Shown here: positions 22,301 to 33,427 of the stretch, in pieces | Numbering within the stretch: the stretch's first letter is position 1 | Layout of the letters: the number at the start of each line of letters is the position of its first letter | Assembly: GCA_900491605.1 (NCBI GenBank) | Contig: UESW01004419.1 | Span: 578,480 to 642,479 of the forward strand | From: Calamus simplicifolius | Taxonomy: Eukaryota > Streptophyta > Magnoliopsida > Arecales > Arecaceae | Direction of reading: 5' to 3' | Length of the DNA stretch: 64,000 bases | The notes under the pieces: generated by a model | Told to the model about the DNA's origin: nothing | The model's input: the letters and a program-made list of their open reading frames with translations, nothing else | Database searches by the model: none | Program-made: the position numbers and the translations under genes

Positions 22301-25300
22301 TCCTCAGACATGTCGTACCAGTCAAAGTACGGTCCATCTCTTCCTTCCAATCTAGGTAGTCCTTAGGGTCCATAGAGTCATCGAAAGTAGGTGCTTCAAG
22401 TCTGACACTTCTAAGGGCTCTTTCTTTTTGGTCTACTGTCTCATGATTGGGTCTCCTAGGGAGGACATCTAGGACTGAATCAGGTCGAGGTGGTCTCCTA
22501 GGCCCATCTCCAAAGTGAGGATTATGATGTGGAAGTCCCCTAGGGTTTAGCCTTATGTAGAGGTCAGGTTGTTGGGCTCTCCTAGGATGAGGTGGGGTCT
22601 CATGATCAGACTCAGTGTGGGCCTCACGGGCTTCTTCTAGGATGCCTAACCTAGTTTCGACTTGATCGAACATGAATCCTAATCTAGCCTCAGATTGCTT
22701 GATGTCTTGGTTCATTCGAGTTAGTTCAGTGATGATCCTTAAGTGGTCCTCAATCTTTGATTAGCCATGGGTTCAGCCTATAATGGAGGTGGTGATGGAC
22801 GAAAAGATGTTCATGATCTAGTACACATGCAAGCACAATCAAGCACACAAGACTCAGACTGACTCGGACTATGGTATGCTAAACTTAGTCATCCAGAGTA
22901 AAGGATTTGGCTTAATGCAAGCCGATCTAACAGTAACTCTTCAATTGGCCAGTTGGAACAGTGGGAGGGGGAGGCTCGTCTCGCAAATTGCAGGTGCTTA
23001 ATTAGAATAACCCAACACTCCGCTTAAGTCATTTGACATTTGACCTTCCTTCTAACACCAATTTCAGAGCACACGCTAGATTGAGTTGTACTAGTCTCCT
23101 CCAATACACTAGATCGACTGTTGATGTCCCTAGCCCTTAAGGCAAATGTTAATTAAGGTGCTACTCAGTTTTAGATTAGAGGCTTGGGATCGAAATGCAT
23201 GGGTGGTTGTTTTGGGCCAAGAAAGGGATATCAATCCCTCCCTTATTTGACATCAATGAGAGCCCTTAAGAGTAATTTAATGTAGATGAATGGCATGCAA
23301 AACACAAACCCTAATCCAGAAATTTATAAATAGCATAAATCTCATAATTTTTTTATAGTTTGAATTAAATCCTCAAAAATTAACGAAAAATATCTTCAAT
23401 TATATTGAATCCAAAGAAACAAATTTGTAATTTTTTGATGTGTATGGAGGCAAATATAATTCAATTAATAAAATCTCAGAAATTTTTACATTTTCTGTGA
23501 GTAATCAGGCATGCAATTAATTCACAGATCGAATTAAATTCTCATAAAATAACAAAAAATACTTTAAATTATAACCAATCCAGAAAAATAAATTTCGTAA
23601 TTTTTTGATGTGTATGCAAGCAAAACAATTCAATTAATAAATGATATATTGATAATAACGTGAATTAAAAATCAAGCCCTAACCATGCTTGGATACCAAA
23701 CTGATGCAGGACTGATTCGCATGCAAGTAAATTTTATATGATTAATGATTGCAGTTAATTAGTCTTCCGAAGTAATAGCCTAAGAGGGATTCAGAAAACT
23801 CACAGTAACTTCGCATGCGAAACAGTTCCACAGAAAAGTAAAGAAGAAAGACCGTCGAGGCTAAGAAGCCCCGGTAGGGCTTGCTCTCCTTCAATAAAGT
23901 TACTGGTAGATTAGAGGGGGTGTACCTGGCATGAGGAAAAAATCAAAGTGTTGAAAAGGTCGCTCTGCCTGGCGGATGCGCCCTAGATGACCAAGCCTCG
24001 AGCCCACGGATCTGCGGCAAGTATCCACTGACCTGGATGACGATCACCTTGAATCCTGGATTCGTGGCTACTGAGGGATCTGCAAGATCACCATACAAGG
24101 GCTAATAAGAAAAGAGAAAATTAGAATAAAGATAAAGAGATGAAGAAGAAGTGGAAGGAGGTGTGGGCGGCCGAGGGTCCTTGGGCGTCCCCTGGATGGG
24201 GCAAGGTGGCGGCTAGGGCTCTTGAGCGGTTGCTTAGAGGGGTGCAAGGGATGGCTAGGGTTTGGGGCGCCCACTGGTGGATGGCACGAAGGCGGATAGA
24301 GTTTAAGGTTGGGCGGTTTGGATGCAGGCATGCACAGGAGCAAGAACACAAGAACACAGGAAAATATGACTCAAAATAACTGATTGATTGTATTGATTGA
24401 TTGAAAGGTTCTATCCTTTTTTTATACAAGAGGGTCTCTTTTATAAGATAAGAGACTTGGGGCCCAAGTAAATATAAATATGAAAATAAAAGAGGCTCCC
24501 CTTTTCATGAAAAAAATTTAAAATAATTTCAAAATTGGCGCCCACTTTCTTTCTAAAATGTGGATTAAGTGGTGCCCTTTGAATTTGAATACATGGAAGA
24601 AAATTTAAAATTCAGTAATTTGGGATGGCCATATTGGGCGTCCTTCACTTGCTTCTTTAGGTTGAATTCAGGGTTAAAATTTCAAAAGAACTGGACTGCA
24701 ATATGGGTATCCTTCACTGCTGCAATTTAGGACTAAAATTCAAATCTGGGCGGCATGCATTTGGGCATCCCTTCACCGCTTCTATGTGTAGGCCTTGTTT
24801 TCTTCTCCCATACTGGTGTCTCCTTTTGTAAGCTAAATAAACTTACTACAAGACTCATTAAAATAAATTGAACTGGACAAGATTCAAATTAAAATAAACT
24901 GAACTGGACATGACTCAAATTAAAATAAATTAAACCTAATTTTCTAACTCAAGACCTGAATCAAAACTAATCAGATATCTACATAGGGTTAAAAATCCTT
25001 GCCTGATCCTGATGCCCGCACCATGGCCACTGCATAAAAGTATTTTGCTGTACAGTATGTGCAAATGATGCTATACTGTGATAGCAAGATGTTTGCATAG
25101 TATAGTTTATGTACCATGGTAGACCGATTTGTGGTGGTTTATGCCACTCCAGTCTGGACCCATGTTGTTTAAGCCCTAGGATGGGGTTGGGTGTTTGACT
25201 GGAGTGATATCAGTGTGGCTTGACATGTTTCATGCTAGCTGATGACTGGCATGGGCATGATATGCAGTACATTAATCTTGCTTGAAAAAATCAAGCCTTA

Positions 25301-28300
25301 AGGAATAACTTCCTCTGAAGCAACGTGTACATTTGCAAATTTCTTGAAGTCCTAGTTGCAAGTGGCAAAGAACAGGGAGAAATGTGTCCTTATATTCCTT
25401 TTTTAAAAATACCAAATTCATAATCAGAAATTATTTCTTAGCTCTTGTTATGATTGATCTACATAAGTTTCAACATCACCTTACCATGTCCATGCTCCAT
25501 TCTAGTGTGAAATGAATGTTTTAAATCTTTTTGGATAGCAACATTGATTTGGCTTTAAATGGGCTGACAAATTGTCATATGATATAATCCCATTAGCATT
25601 AAAATTGATTGATCTACTATTATCTAGGCCATTGCAAACTGATCAGAAGCCCCATGGTCACAACCTTTCTCCAAGTGGAGGACGTTCAAGTTGAAAAGGG
25701 AATTATTTTCCAAAGTGCATGGACCTGGATAATTCGTTCTTGTTCGTCCTTCCTCCTTTTCCCTCATTGGTTATGTTTAGAGCTAAGTGTGTTGAACACT
25801 TTTGAACTTAGGTTGGCCATGTCATTTGCTTGCCCAACCTGATGATGGCACGAACCTCTAGGAGCCTGAGCTAAGTTGCAAAACAGTGGTGTAGGTGTGG
25901 GTTGAAGATGTGGATGCAGACATTGGTGGTCTTGAACTTGGATTGGCAGCTAGTTATGCAGGATGTGTCTAAGATTACCCTACCTGATCATTCTCACCCA
26001 ATGTGCATCTTCATGTTTACTTCATATGTGTTGTTAAGTATTGTTATTGCACTTTCTTTTTTCAGTAAGTATTACTGTGATATGAATTATATTGTTATTG
26101 ACCAAAGTTGTCAATTTCGTTTCGGATTATGTGGTTTAGCTGCTATCATTGTCAAACATTGCCTTTGTCTATATTAAAAATTTGCTTTGATAGACTTCAT
26201 ATCCGAAACGGTTACCGTTCGAAAAATCTTTAGTACATTCGGATAAGCTACCGAAACGAAACATCTTTGAGTTATTGACAGCTAGTGCTGCTATCATTGT
26301 CAAACTTGCCTTTGTCTATATTAAAAATTTGCTTTGATAGACATATCTTAGTTATTTTCATTCTTGGTGGCACCACTCTACGGGTTTAATACACTGTCTT
26401 AGTTGTTGCACAGTTTCACCCAGAGGGATGTACCTTTATTATATATATGCAACACTCTTCTTATATGTGCACATACATATTTAGAAACCCAGATGCTGTT
26501 GCTATTGATGAGAAGGGAAATTTGTAGAACCAGTTGAAGGTTGAGTTTATAAATAGTTCAAACTTCAAACAGATGGACCACTAGTATTAAGAGTAGGGTG
26601 GTCAGTAGACGAGTTGACCTGCCAAGCCAATGCGCAACTGCCCTGAGATAAGTGGGTCTGAATTTGTAAATGGGTTTGTGACATAAATGGATTGATTCGA
26701 CTGACCTACTTATTAAATTGGGGAGAGGGGGCTGGGGGCTTGTGCAACCCAATTTGACTGGTTTAATAATCAAGTTAGATTGACATGGCTATGACGTAAC
26801 CTATTTAAGACCCATTTAACCTGTTAGCTCATTAAAGAACCATATGAATCAATATTTGCGTCAAATCTAGTTAACCATTAATAACATACCCAACCTGACT
26901 CAACTTGTTATAAATGGAATAAGCATGTCTGATAGCGTTACCTGTTTAAGAAGCAAGTTTGGTTCAGTTTTGATTTCTGACCTGTTTAATAAATGGGTTG
27001 GATTTAGGTTGACAGGTTTTTCCTAATACCTATGACCTCAACCTGACCTAAGTTGACTGTTGCAATCCCTAGTCTGGAGGATAGGATAAAATTCATGTGT
27101 CCTATATTCTTGAGATTGTTGTGTGTGAAAGTGGATGGGATGAATGGTTGCGATGTACTATTTCATATCAATGGAATTAGTATGTTGGATGTTTAGTGAG
27201 ATAGAAGACAATCGGTGCTATGGTTTTCACCAATTTCCAGAAGAGTAAGCTGGGCTAATTTTGTCAACATTTTCAATGGTGTAACTGGAATGTTACATCA
27301 TATTGGATATGTTATATGACTGGAACGAATGTTCCAATCTGACAATGAATTCTCAGTGTTGGACATGGCAAGAAAAAAAATAATAGTAAGCCATAGTAAT
27401 AGTTTTATTTGAACCTTTGAGTAAAGATTCTTCACTTGAATTCATAGTTCTTTGAAGTGGAACAGCTGTTATGATGGATTCTTACCCTTCCATGACTTGG
27501 ATTTTACATGTATGAAAGTGCAAATTGGATTTTAATGGAGTAGATCTGGAAATGTTTTTCGGAAAATTTTTTGGAGAACTGCATCAAAGGATGCATTTGA
27601 AAGAAGAAATTGAATATTGACTTCTAGCAAGTTCAGTTTAGGATTTCCTTGTATATATTAGAAGATATGAATTTTTGAAGTTGTAAATTCTTATGTTGCA
27701 TCCTGAGTCTTCCTATGGATGTTCTCATACCTTCATTTCTTAATATGAAGAATTCATGTAAATTTATTACTTTCCTCTCATAATTTGACTTAATATGAAA
27801 TGATTCATAACTCTTGATCCCTGTTTGTTTATATGGCTGCAAGTTCGTTATGCCCTGTTATACTTTTTTAGTGCAACACTGAAATCTATCATGTACTTTT
27901 TTGGCATTTCAAGTGTCCAGAAAAACATATAATCTAAATGGCTAATGTTTATCTTGTAGGATTTCACAGTGGAACAGGATAGTGTCACCCCAGTTCATGG
28001 ATGGAAGTCTTATTATGCAGCTACCAAAGCCATTGTTAATGTCAATGCAGAGTTCTATAACATCATCAGGGAGGGATCTCTGTCTGCAATGGGTCGCTTT
28101 TGGCTTAATGCAGACTATGTGAAGTGCATACATGGCTCTGGAGAGCTATTCACAGGGTATGACCTGAACATGATTTTCATGAAGGTTGTTACATAACAAC
28201 TTCTATGGTGAAATTAGACAATGCAACTGTTCTTTCTTGAAATATTGCATTCTGATGTGATCTTTGTTAACGTACTTTGAATCTTTGAATTTTTTTTTTT

Positions 28301-31300
28301 TATTGCAAGGGCCTGGGTAAGACAAAGCTTTAGGGCATGTTCGATGTTTTGCTTTAAGAAAGAATTTTTTTCTTGTGACTTTTAAAGCAAGAAAAGTGCT
28401 TCCTAGAAAAGTTAAGCATTTGGTGACAATATCATTAAAGTGCTTTTACAAGAAAATAAAAAATCTGGCTTCTGGTTTCCACTTTTTGTGAGAAGCACTT
28501 TTTAATAATAGCAGCAGCACCAAACATGTTCTTAGGATCAAGATGGCATATTCAACATTCATCTCTTTTATTTATACTTTGATTGCTATGTCATGAAAAA
28601 ATATATAAAAAACAAACCTTATCTATTTGGGTTGCCTAGGTAGACCTTTTCTTGAATTTCTTTCTTCATTGTTAATGAAGAAAAGGTAAGTGCCGAAAAT
28701 GATATAACTGACTCTGCATTTTTATGTTATATGCATTCTTGATGAAAAGATGTTGTTTTCTTCTGAATCTATCCCCACTATAGTATTCAGTGAAAATAAA
28801 CAGAATATCTAAATTTCTTGCTGGATAAACAAATAAAATATATTTGAAGGGCATAAGTTAATTCCTATTTTAGTGATCTAGTTTCTTTTTTCTGTTTATA
28901 TGATCTGCACCTTTTGTATTTCTTATAAACTGATTATTAATTTACATCTGAAAATCATTAAATGAATGTAGATGCTTTATTCAGCATTCTTGAGTTTTTT
29001 TGGCTCATTTTCCATCCCTCATTTAGTTGATAAATAAGGTCTGCATTTGTTTAGCTGTTATAGACTGTGAACTAGTACATATGTCATATTTTCATCAGCC
29101 ATATTTGGTCATATCAGATTCTCATGTCTGGTTGGAGTATTGATGATGGAAAGCTTTACAACACAATCTTTGATGCATGAATTGTGCTTTTGGCTAGATC
29201 ATTTTCCACCTTTTCTTAACCCTTTAGATGCAAAAGGTGATGGTGCTATGTGGTTGTTCTTATTGTATGAGAAAGTGCGGAAGGGCTAAATGATTTTTAG
29301 CTGAAGAGAATTACTGATTGGGTAAATGAAGCCAGAGGAAAGTGAGAAGTGCATTGTGTTACTAGGATGATCCAGATTTTCATCTTCACAGACTAGCAAA
29401 CATATTTAGCAGGAAGACACATTGGAGAGTTCTTTTGTGGCACTTAATAATATGTGTTTGTGGTAGAAACAAGGGGATTAGGTGTGCAAACATAAGATTG
29501 ATTTGGTAAAGTTCTATGTTATGGTCAATGAGTTTGCAAGAAAACTCGAGTTTTTGGTCTAGTTGCCATTTGTTCTCAAATAAGTGATACATTTTTTTGC
29601 ATGTAAAAAAGATTAATTGGAAGATTTTCTTTTAGCTGCTATTTGTTCCCAAATAAATAACGTTGAACAAGATGGCAATGCCAACTTAGAATTCCAGCGC
29701 TGTTCTTTTAGCTGTTTGATCAGAGGCTATCTGTTGTGCAATGTTTGGGTGATGCTGGGAGATAGGCTATGCTACTGCTTGTTTTCATTTTGAACCTGAA
29801 TCTTGCTAAAATGCATTTAAATCTGGAACTTCTCTGTTTGGCATGTGGGGAGGATTGAAGGATCACGTGGGGAGTTATTGACTCAAAAATCGGTTGCTCC
29901 AAATCTGGGCTGCCATCAAATGTGGAAGGCCAAAGAAAGTAAGTTAGGATTCAGTTACAAATAAGATGGTCTTGCTCAGCTTGCTGGTTTGAGATATTAT
30001 AGAATGCTTCTGGGAGAGCAACAATTTATTCCTAGGGAAGCAGGCATAAAATAATCACTAAACTTCCTATTGATATATAAATTTGTGCAATTTTATGTGG
30101 TTATATTGGTAAATGCAGATGGTTGGTCAAGAAGAATCACGGCATGGATGATCTAAGACATGTTGGCCTTGAAGTTGGTTTAATATAGTAGCAACCATGT
30201 CCTGAATGAATATAGAAACTATATTGATTTGATTATCCTCCTTTCATGTTGGAGATTGAATTTTCCATCATTTCTTAGTTAGTTTATTGTAACATGTGGC
30301 TATTTTGGTTATAGAGAACATCAGGTTGACCTTGATGCTTTGGTATGTATTTTAACTTTTCCTGTAGATTTTTTGTTGAGCTATACATTGGATTTCATTT
30401 GTGTCTGCTGATAATTTGCAAACCTACATTTAAGCCCTTAAAATTATAACTTGGAGTAGTCAATATCTCCCCTTTGTTTCGCTTCACATAAAACTTTAAC
30501 CTTGGTTATTTTTAATCAATCAGCCTTGAGTGCTTTCTATCTTTAGCCTCTGCCTTGACTGATTTCATTGATACATGTCAGGTTAGATTGTAAAACAATG
30601 TGTTTATCCATTGGAGCAAGTAATGGTATACACGTTAAAGGGTCATGAGGTATACCATGCTCTGACTTGGACCATTTTTTTGGGTGCTCTGAATTTGATC
30701 GGTCTGGACTAAGCATACGTCAAGTGTCTGCAATTAGATCCATAACTTTAAAATGTTGGGTGTCTGCAACCGTTCTGTTGCAATGCTTTCATCCTTCTGC
30801 TTCTGCTTAAGCGCTGCTGTGGTTTATGGTGGGCAATAGATGATTGAACATGCAATGGTTGCTAATGTATTTAGCTTCATGATTTGAGGCATTTTGTAGT
30901 TGTCTATCAACATGGCAGGTGGAATTTAAATCATTACATATTAACACTGGTTTTGCTTTTGCTCTCCCTTGCAAATTATGTCTATTCTTTTCCTTGGAGG
31001 CACATCACATGATACATAAAAAATGTTTCCTCTTCTAATTGGCTGCCCATCATTGTTGGTTTCATTTTATAGGTACAGTGCAGTGATCAACAGTTGGGCT
31101 CTGGTATTCAATTGGGTTCAAGGAGGAGGCGGTCAAGGTGTTGCCTTTCAGATAAGGGATGTACGAGCTCGTGTGCTCGGTGACATGGCATGCGTTACCA
31201 TGAAGGCTTATGTTGATGTGGACTCAGGGCCGTTCCATGTGACCAATATTTACGAGTTTCATGATGGGCGGTGGTACATGGTTCACCATCATAGTTCAGT

Positions 31301-31346
31301 AATGCTCATTGATGGGGATCCAGGGCCCCACAATCTCTTTGGTTGA
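13305..31346 (+). CDS. SKIP8: F-box protein SKIP8-like (three exons)
   Basis: Probable substrate-recognition subunit of an SCF ubiquitin ligase. Exons are 13305-13721, 27960-28156 and 31073-31346, all with GT-AG borders; the splices preserve the frame and give 295 residues. Residues about 8-30 form a hydrophobic, membrane-like segment, followed by a Cys/Gly-rich patch (about 48-64). The F-box lies at about 92-139 (LVPEITTHALSYLDYISLCR). Exons 2 and 3 encode an NTF2/SnoaL-like domain (GWKSYYAATKAIVNVNAEFY through FEVTN-like FHVTNIYEFHDGRWYMVHHH). This order matches Arabidopsis SKIP8. The ATG at 13305 is in a GC-rich context and starts a Met-Asp-Gly protein. Intron 1 is 14.2 kb and contains a complete antisense retrotransposon. 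Family assignment is strong; substrate and localisation are unknown. Confidence 0.87.
13722..16674 (+). other. Intron 1 of the SKIP8-like gene, part upstream of the insertion
   Basis: A/T-rich intron sequence starting at donor GTATTT. I see no exon that would continue the protein frame, and the short readings have no recognisable domain. A T-run and Cys/Ser-rich reading near 16.2 kb looks like low-complexity sequence. Confidence 0.6.
16680..18017 (-). repeat. 3' LTR of the chromovirus
   Basis: On the - strand it begins TGGTACGACATCAGGATCAGG and ends TCCTGCATCA. It contains a 24-bp tandem duplication (17051-17098, GGGATCTGCAAGATCACCAT-type unit) that the other LTR has only once. The integrase reading frame continues about 100 bases into it from the internal side. 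Confidence 0.92.
17915..19357 (-). pseudogene. Chromoviral integrase with C-terminal chromodomain (broken)
   Basis: Reading in - order: 19357-18935 has the zinc-finger end (GHFGRDKT then CQTC; the first His reads Gln in MQAGG), catalytic Asp in MDFILGLSKTQ and Asp in IVSDRDIKF. Then 18874-18587 has the third acid in EVVNHSLENLLRC, 18431-18240 has the GAGPFKVIEKVGPNAYVLDL-type module (partly upstream of the reading), and 18239-17915 has a chromodomain-like end (RIERILDDQAITIRNRGY ... LVRWQGRSEFDDSWITRED). Stops separate the pieces. The last part crosses the LTR edge at 18017 and ends inside the LTR, as in CRM elements. Chromodomains in this group steer integration toward particular chromatin. 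Confidence 0.82.
19521..20641 (-). pseudogene. Chromoviral reverse transcriptase and RNase H (one frame shift)
   Basis: The 20641-20354 reading has the RT core (RAINKITIKYRFPIPRLDDML, IDLKSGYHHVRI, MPFGLSNA). The frame changes near 20354 and continues with the catalytic YFDD (MAYFDDILIYSK), the thumb block (DVRSFHGLTTFYRRFI) and RNase H with D in EVACDASGVGIGGVLSQ and the DHEAL segment. RT copies element RNA into cDNA and RNase H removes the RNA strand. The catalytic motifs look intact, so the shift near 20354 is the visible lesion here. Confidence 0.88.
20960..21376 (-). pseudogene. Chromoviral aspartic protease
   Basis: The reading starts just before the active site, IIVDSGSCVNIVSANTVKSLGL, with the D-S-G-S triad, and continues with the flap-like DVIPMGVSSIILGRPWLYDHDA block found at the protease end of plant gypsy elements. 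It would cut the gag-pol polyprotein. The upstream link to gag is broken by stops near 21.38-21.6 kb. Confidence 0.85.
21603..22715 (-). pseudogene. Chromoviral gag with altered zinc knuckle
   Basis: The N-terminal reading 22715-22269 includes a hinge rich in Pro/Arg and the gag-core start (LEAPTFDDSMDPKDYLDWKEEM). A frame change leads to 22350-22111 with FDWYDMSEERKFRFAKLKLV and the AWRAIKARLRSNYVP-type stretch. The zinc knuckle at 21621-21662 reads CFRCNKPRHMISQY: the first two Cys and the His are present, but the last Cys is Tyr (TAC). Gag normally forms the particle and binds RNA; the shift and the lost Cys would impair it. Confidence 0.8.
22716..23701 (-). other. 5' leader of the chromovirus
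   Basis: Non-coding stretch between the 5' LTR and gag, A/T-rich near the LTR. It contains the primer-binding site at 23687-23698 and no supported ORF. Confidence 0.6.
23687..23698 (-). other. Primer-binding site, initiator-Met-like
   Basis: The - strand reads TGGTATCCAAGC, three bases inside the LTR. The canonical site complementary to initiator tRNA-Met is TGGTATCAGAGC, so two bases differ. Initiator-Met priming is usual for chromoviruses. Confidence 0.65.
23702..25023 (-). repeat. 5' LTR of the chromovirus
   Basis: Direct repeat of 16680-18017. On the - strand it starts TGGTGCGGGCATCAGGATCAGG at 25023 and ends GTCCTGCATCA at 23702. It is 1322 bp, with scattered substitutions and small indels against its partner. 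Confidence 0.92.
25029..27959 (+). other. Intron 1 of the SKIP8-like gene, part downstream of the insertion
   Basis: A/T-rich intron sequence ending at acceptor TTGTAG before 27960. It includes a 56-57 bp direct repeat (26139-26195 and 26287-26342) around a short insert, and a stretch near 26.76-27.05 kb with repeated CCATTTAACCTGTTA-type words that looks like old repeat DNA. No exon is recognised. Confidence 0.55.
28157..31072 (+). other. Intron 2 of the SKIP8-like gene
   Basis: Runs from donor GTATGA to acceptor TTATAG. It is A/T-rich with no supported coding sequence. A possible MITE lies at 28332-28534. Confidence 0.65.
28332..28534. mobile_element. Possible non-autonomous DNA element (MITE)
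   Basis: The ends form an imperfect inverted repeat: AGGGCATGTTCGATGTTTTGC on the left, and on the right the complement of AGAACATGTTTGGTGCTGCTGC. The body has a loose inverted symmetry around AAAAGTGCTT words. I see no clear target duplication, so the superfamily (hAT-like or other) is not assigned. Confidence 0.35.
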
Positions 31347-33427
31347 AGCGGTTAGGAAATACAGCAATTGCAATATACCTGAATGTGGCAAAAGCTTTTG
31401 TTTCTTTCTTCTCTTAGGTTTAAATTTTCTTGCTTTTTCCCCCCTCCATTTCACCATTAGCTGTCTTTATAATCTCACCAGGCTAGACTGTTAATACATG
31501 TTCACCGTCTCTTTTCTGTCTGAAGGCCATAGCATATTCTTTAATTTCTTTGAACTTTTCATTTCGTCCTGAAATGATTCAGGACAGGAGAAGTTTCTAT
31601 TAGCTCTGTATAGATAGCGATGTGGTCGCACAAAACAGGAACAGAACATTTCGGGAGTCAGTCAATTGAAAACATTTGATGAGAGTTCCATGCCTCAATT
31701 ATCTTTTCCTCCTAATATGAGCAGAATAGATATGACCGTTAGGGCAAGCACCAATCTGGAACAGGCCGGCCACAAGGAGAGGAGGAACCATTTAAAGTTC
31801 TTGAAGTCAATTCGTATTGCATTTATGTTGTAATATATTGTGGTACCATAATCAGAGAAGACAATCCCATTGAAGCAGAAATATAAACTGAAAAGTGGCA
31901 AATAAGATTAAGATGCGAAAACCGTGCCATAAATTCAGATTCTCTCTACAATAATATTCTTTTCGTATGCTCTTCATCGCTTATTTTGACGATCTGTTTG
32001 ATTTGTTTTCTATGCCTCGATCCGCAATTATTAGGAGTGGAACTTTTTTGCCAATGTTAAACTGATACTTTGCATATTTTTCAGCTTGTCAGGCAGGATA
32101 TTATATCTCCTCACGTGGGAGAGAGAGAGAGAGAGAGAGAGAGGTGAGGTGGTGTGGTGTGGATTATTGGTTTCCATTGTTGGAACTCGAAAAAGGCTGA
32201 CTTCTTGTACCTGAGGTGCTGCAGCGTAGCATGTGATGCGCTTGTTTGCACGCTATCTAGGTAGCCACCTCACTTCTACTTACCTGCTGCATCTGCGGGA
32301 GCTTCAGAACCTCTTCTGCTCGTTACTGACTGTGGTGAGAAAGGTGGCACTGTTTTACTTGATGGCGGGAGGTCAGTCTTTTACCAAAAAGAAAAAGGGA
32401 GAAGTTTTCAATCCGATAAAGTATCTAACCTCTCCTCTGATGAGGACGTATTGTCGTGCTAGATTCATGTATCGTCTCAAGCTGACACGATGAAAATATC
32501 ACCTGGCAGCCTATAGTGGGAAAGGAGCAAAATATTTGTTGGAATTACAACCCTACCTGCAACGCGTTAGACTTCGATTTCATCATTGAAACGCCAAAGA
32601 TGTAAAAAGCAAACTAAATTTTCATTGCTATCACTATTTTATCATTATCATAATTCAATTATATTTCTTTCAATTGCTAATTTTAAATTTTAAAAAATTA
32701 TTTATTAGAAAAAGACTTAGATGAGTTGGGTTAATTTGAGAAAAAAAAAATCTCAAGAACAGCGTGGGAGCCCTGGCCTGGGGGCACTCGTTAACGATCA
32801 TTTTCAATGGGGCATTTAGCAGAATATGATAACAAGTCCTGTCAAAACTTATGATTATTGGATGATTTGGGTAGTTATGCTCATAGATTTGTATGATATT
32901 AAATCATGGCAGGAATATTTTTTAATAAATTATTATTTTAATAATTATATTTTTTACTGAATCGATATAACAATAATAATTTCATTATGTTTTAAATTGA
33001 TCAACTCCTTTAGATTAATAATTTGAGAAGACAATTGTTATTGATCAGAATTACAATTAGCGTATCGTTTCAATTAAAAAATAATTATAAAAAAAATTAT
33101 AATTCTATAATGTATAAATAAAGTTTTAAAAAATACTTCTGCGGTCATTTATTAATACCATACAAAGCAGCGAAGGTTACCGTCCAAATCAGATTGAACG
33201 GCGTTTCTCATCCACGGACCCTATTACGTGTCTACGTTTCTTTCCTCTGATGTGCCTCCTGCCGGTCTGAAACGGAGAAGATGAGCCTCCCAGTAAGAGC
33301 GTTTTGAAAAAAGCCGGTCTCCGACACGCCTCCAGGCGGTCCGAAACGGAGAAGGTGCTGGGCTTGCACGGTCCCCGGAGACGAGCCTGAGAGAGTGTGA
33401 GAGGGAGAGGGAAAAGAAAGAGGGAGG
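31347..33427. other. 3' region of SKIP8-like gene and intergenic DNA
   Basis: T-rich sequence after the TGA at 31344-31346 is the probable 3' UTR; a poly(A) site cannot be placed. Beyond about 32.0 kb there is a (GA)n run (32119-32142) and a very A/T-rich block (32.6-33.15 kb). Just before the pseudogene, at about 33.25-33.36 kb, a GGTCYGAAACGGAGAAG motif occurs twice. No gene is recognised. Confidence 0.5.
32119..32142. repeat. (GA)n microsatellite
   Basis: About twelve GA units in a row, downstream of the SKIP8-like gene. Confidence 0.95.

Larger units (their letters stand above)
16680..25023 (-). mobile_element. Chromovirus (Ty3/gypsy) with both LTRs and 5-bp target duplication
   Basis: Direct LTRs at 16680-18017 and 23702-25023 flank an internal region in - orientation: primer-binding site, gag, protease, RT, RNase H, integrase, chromodomain. 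The host bases just outside are TGGCC on both sides (16675-16679 and 25024-25028), a perfect target-site duplication that proves simple insertion into intron 1 of the SKIP8-like gene, antisense to it. The coding regions carry several frame shifts and stops and the LTRs differ at many positions, so the copy is old. The C-terminal overlap with the 3' LTR and the integrase wording suggest the CRM group, but this is inference. Confidence 0.92.
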
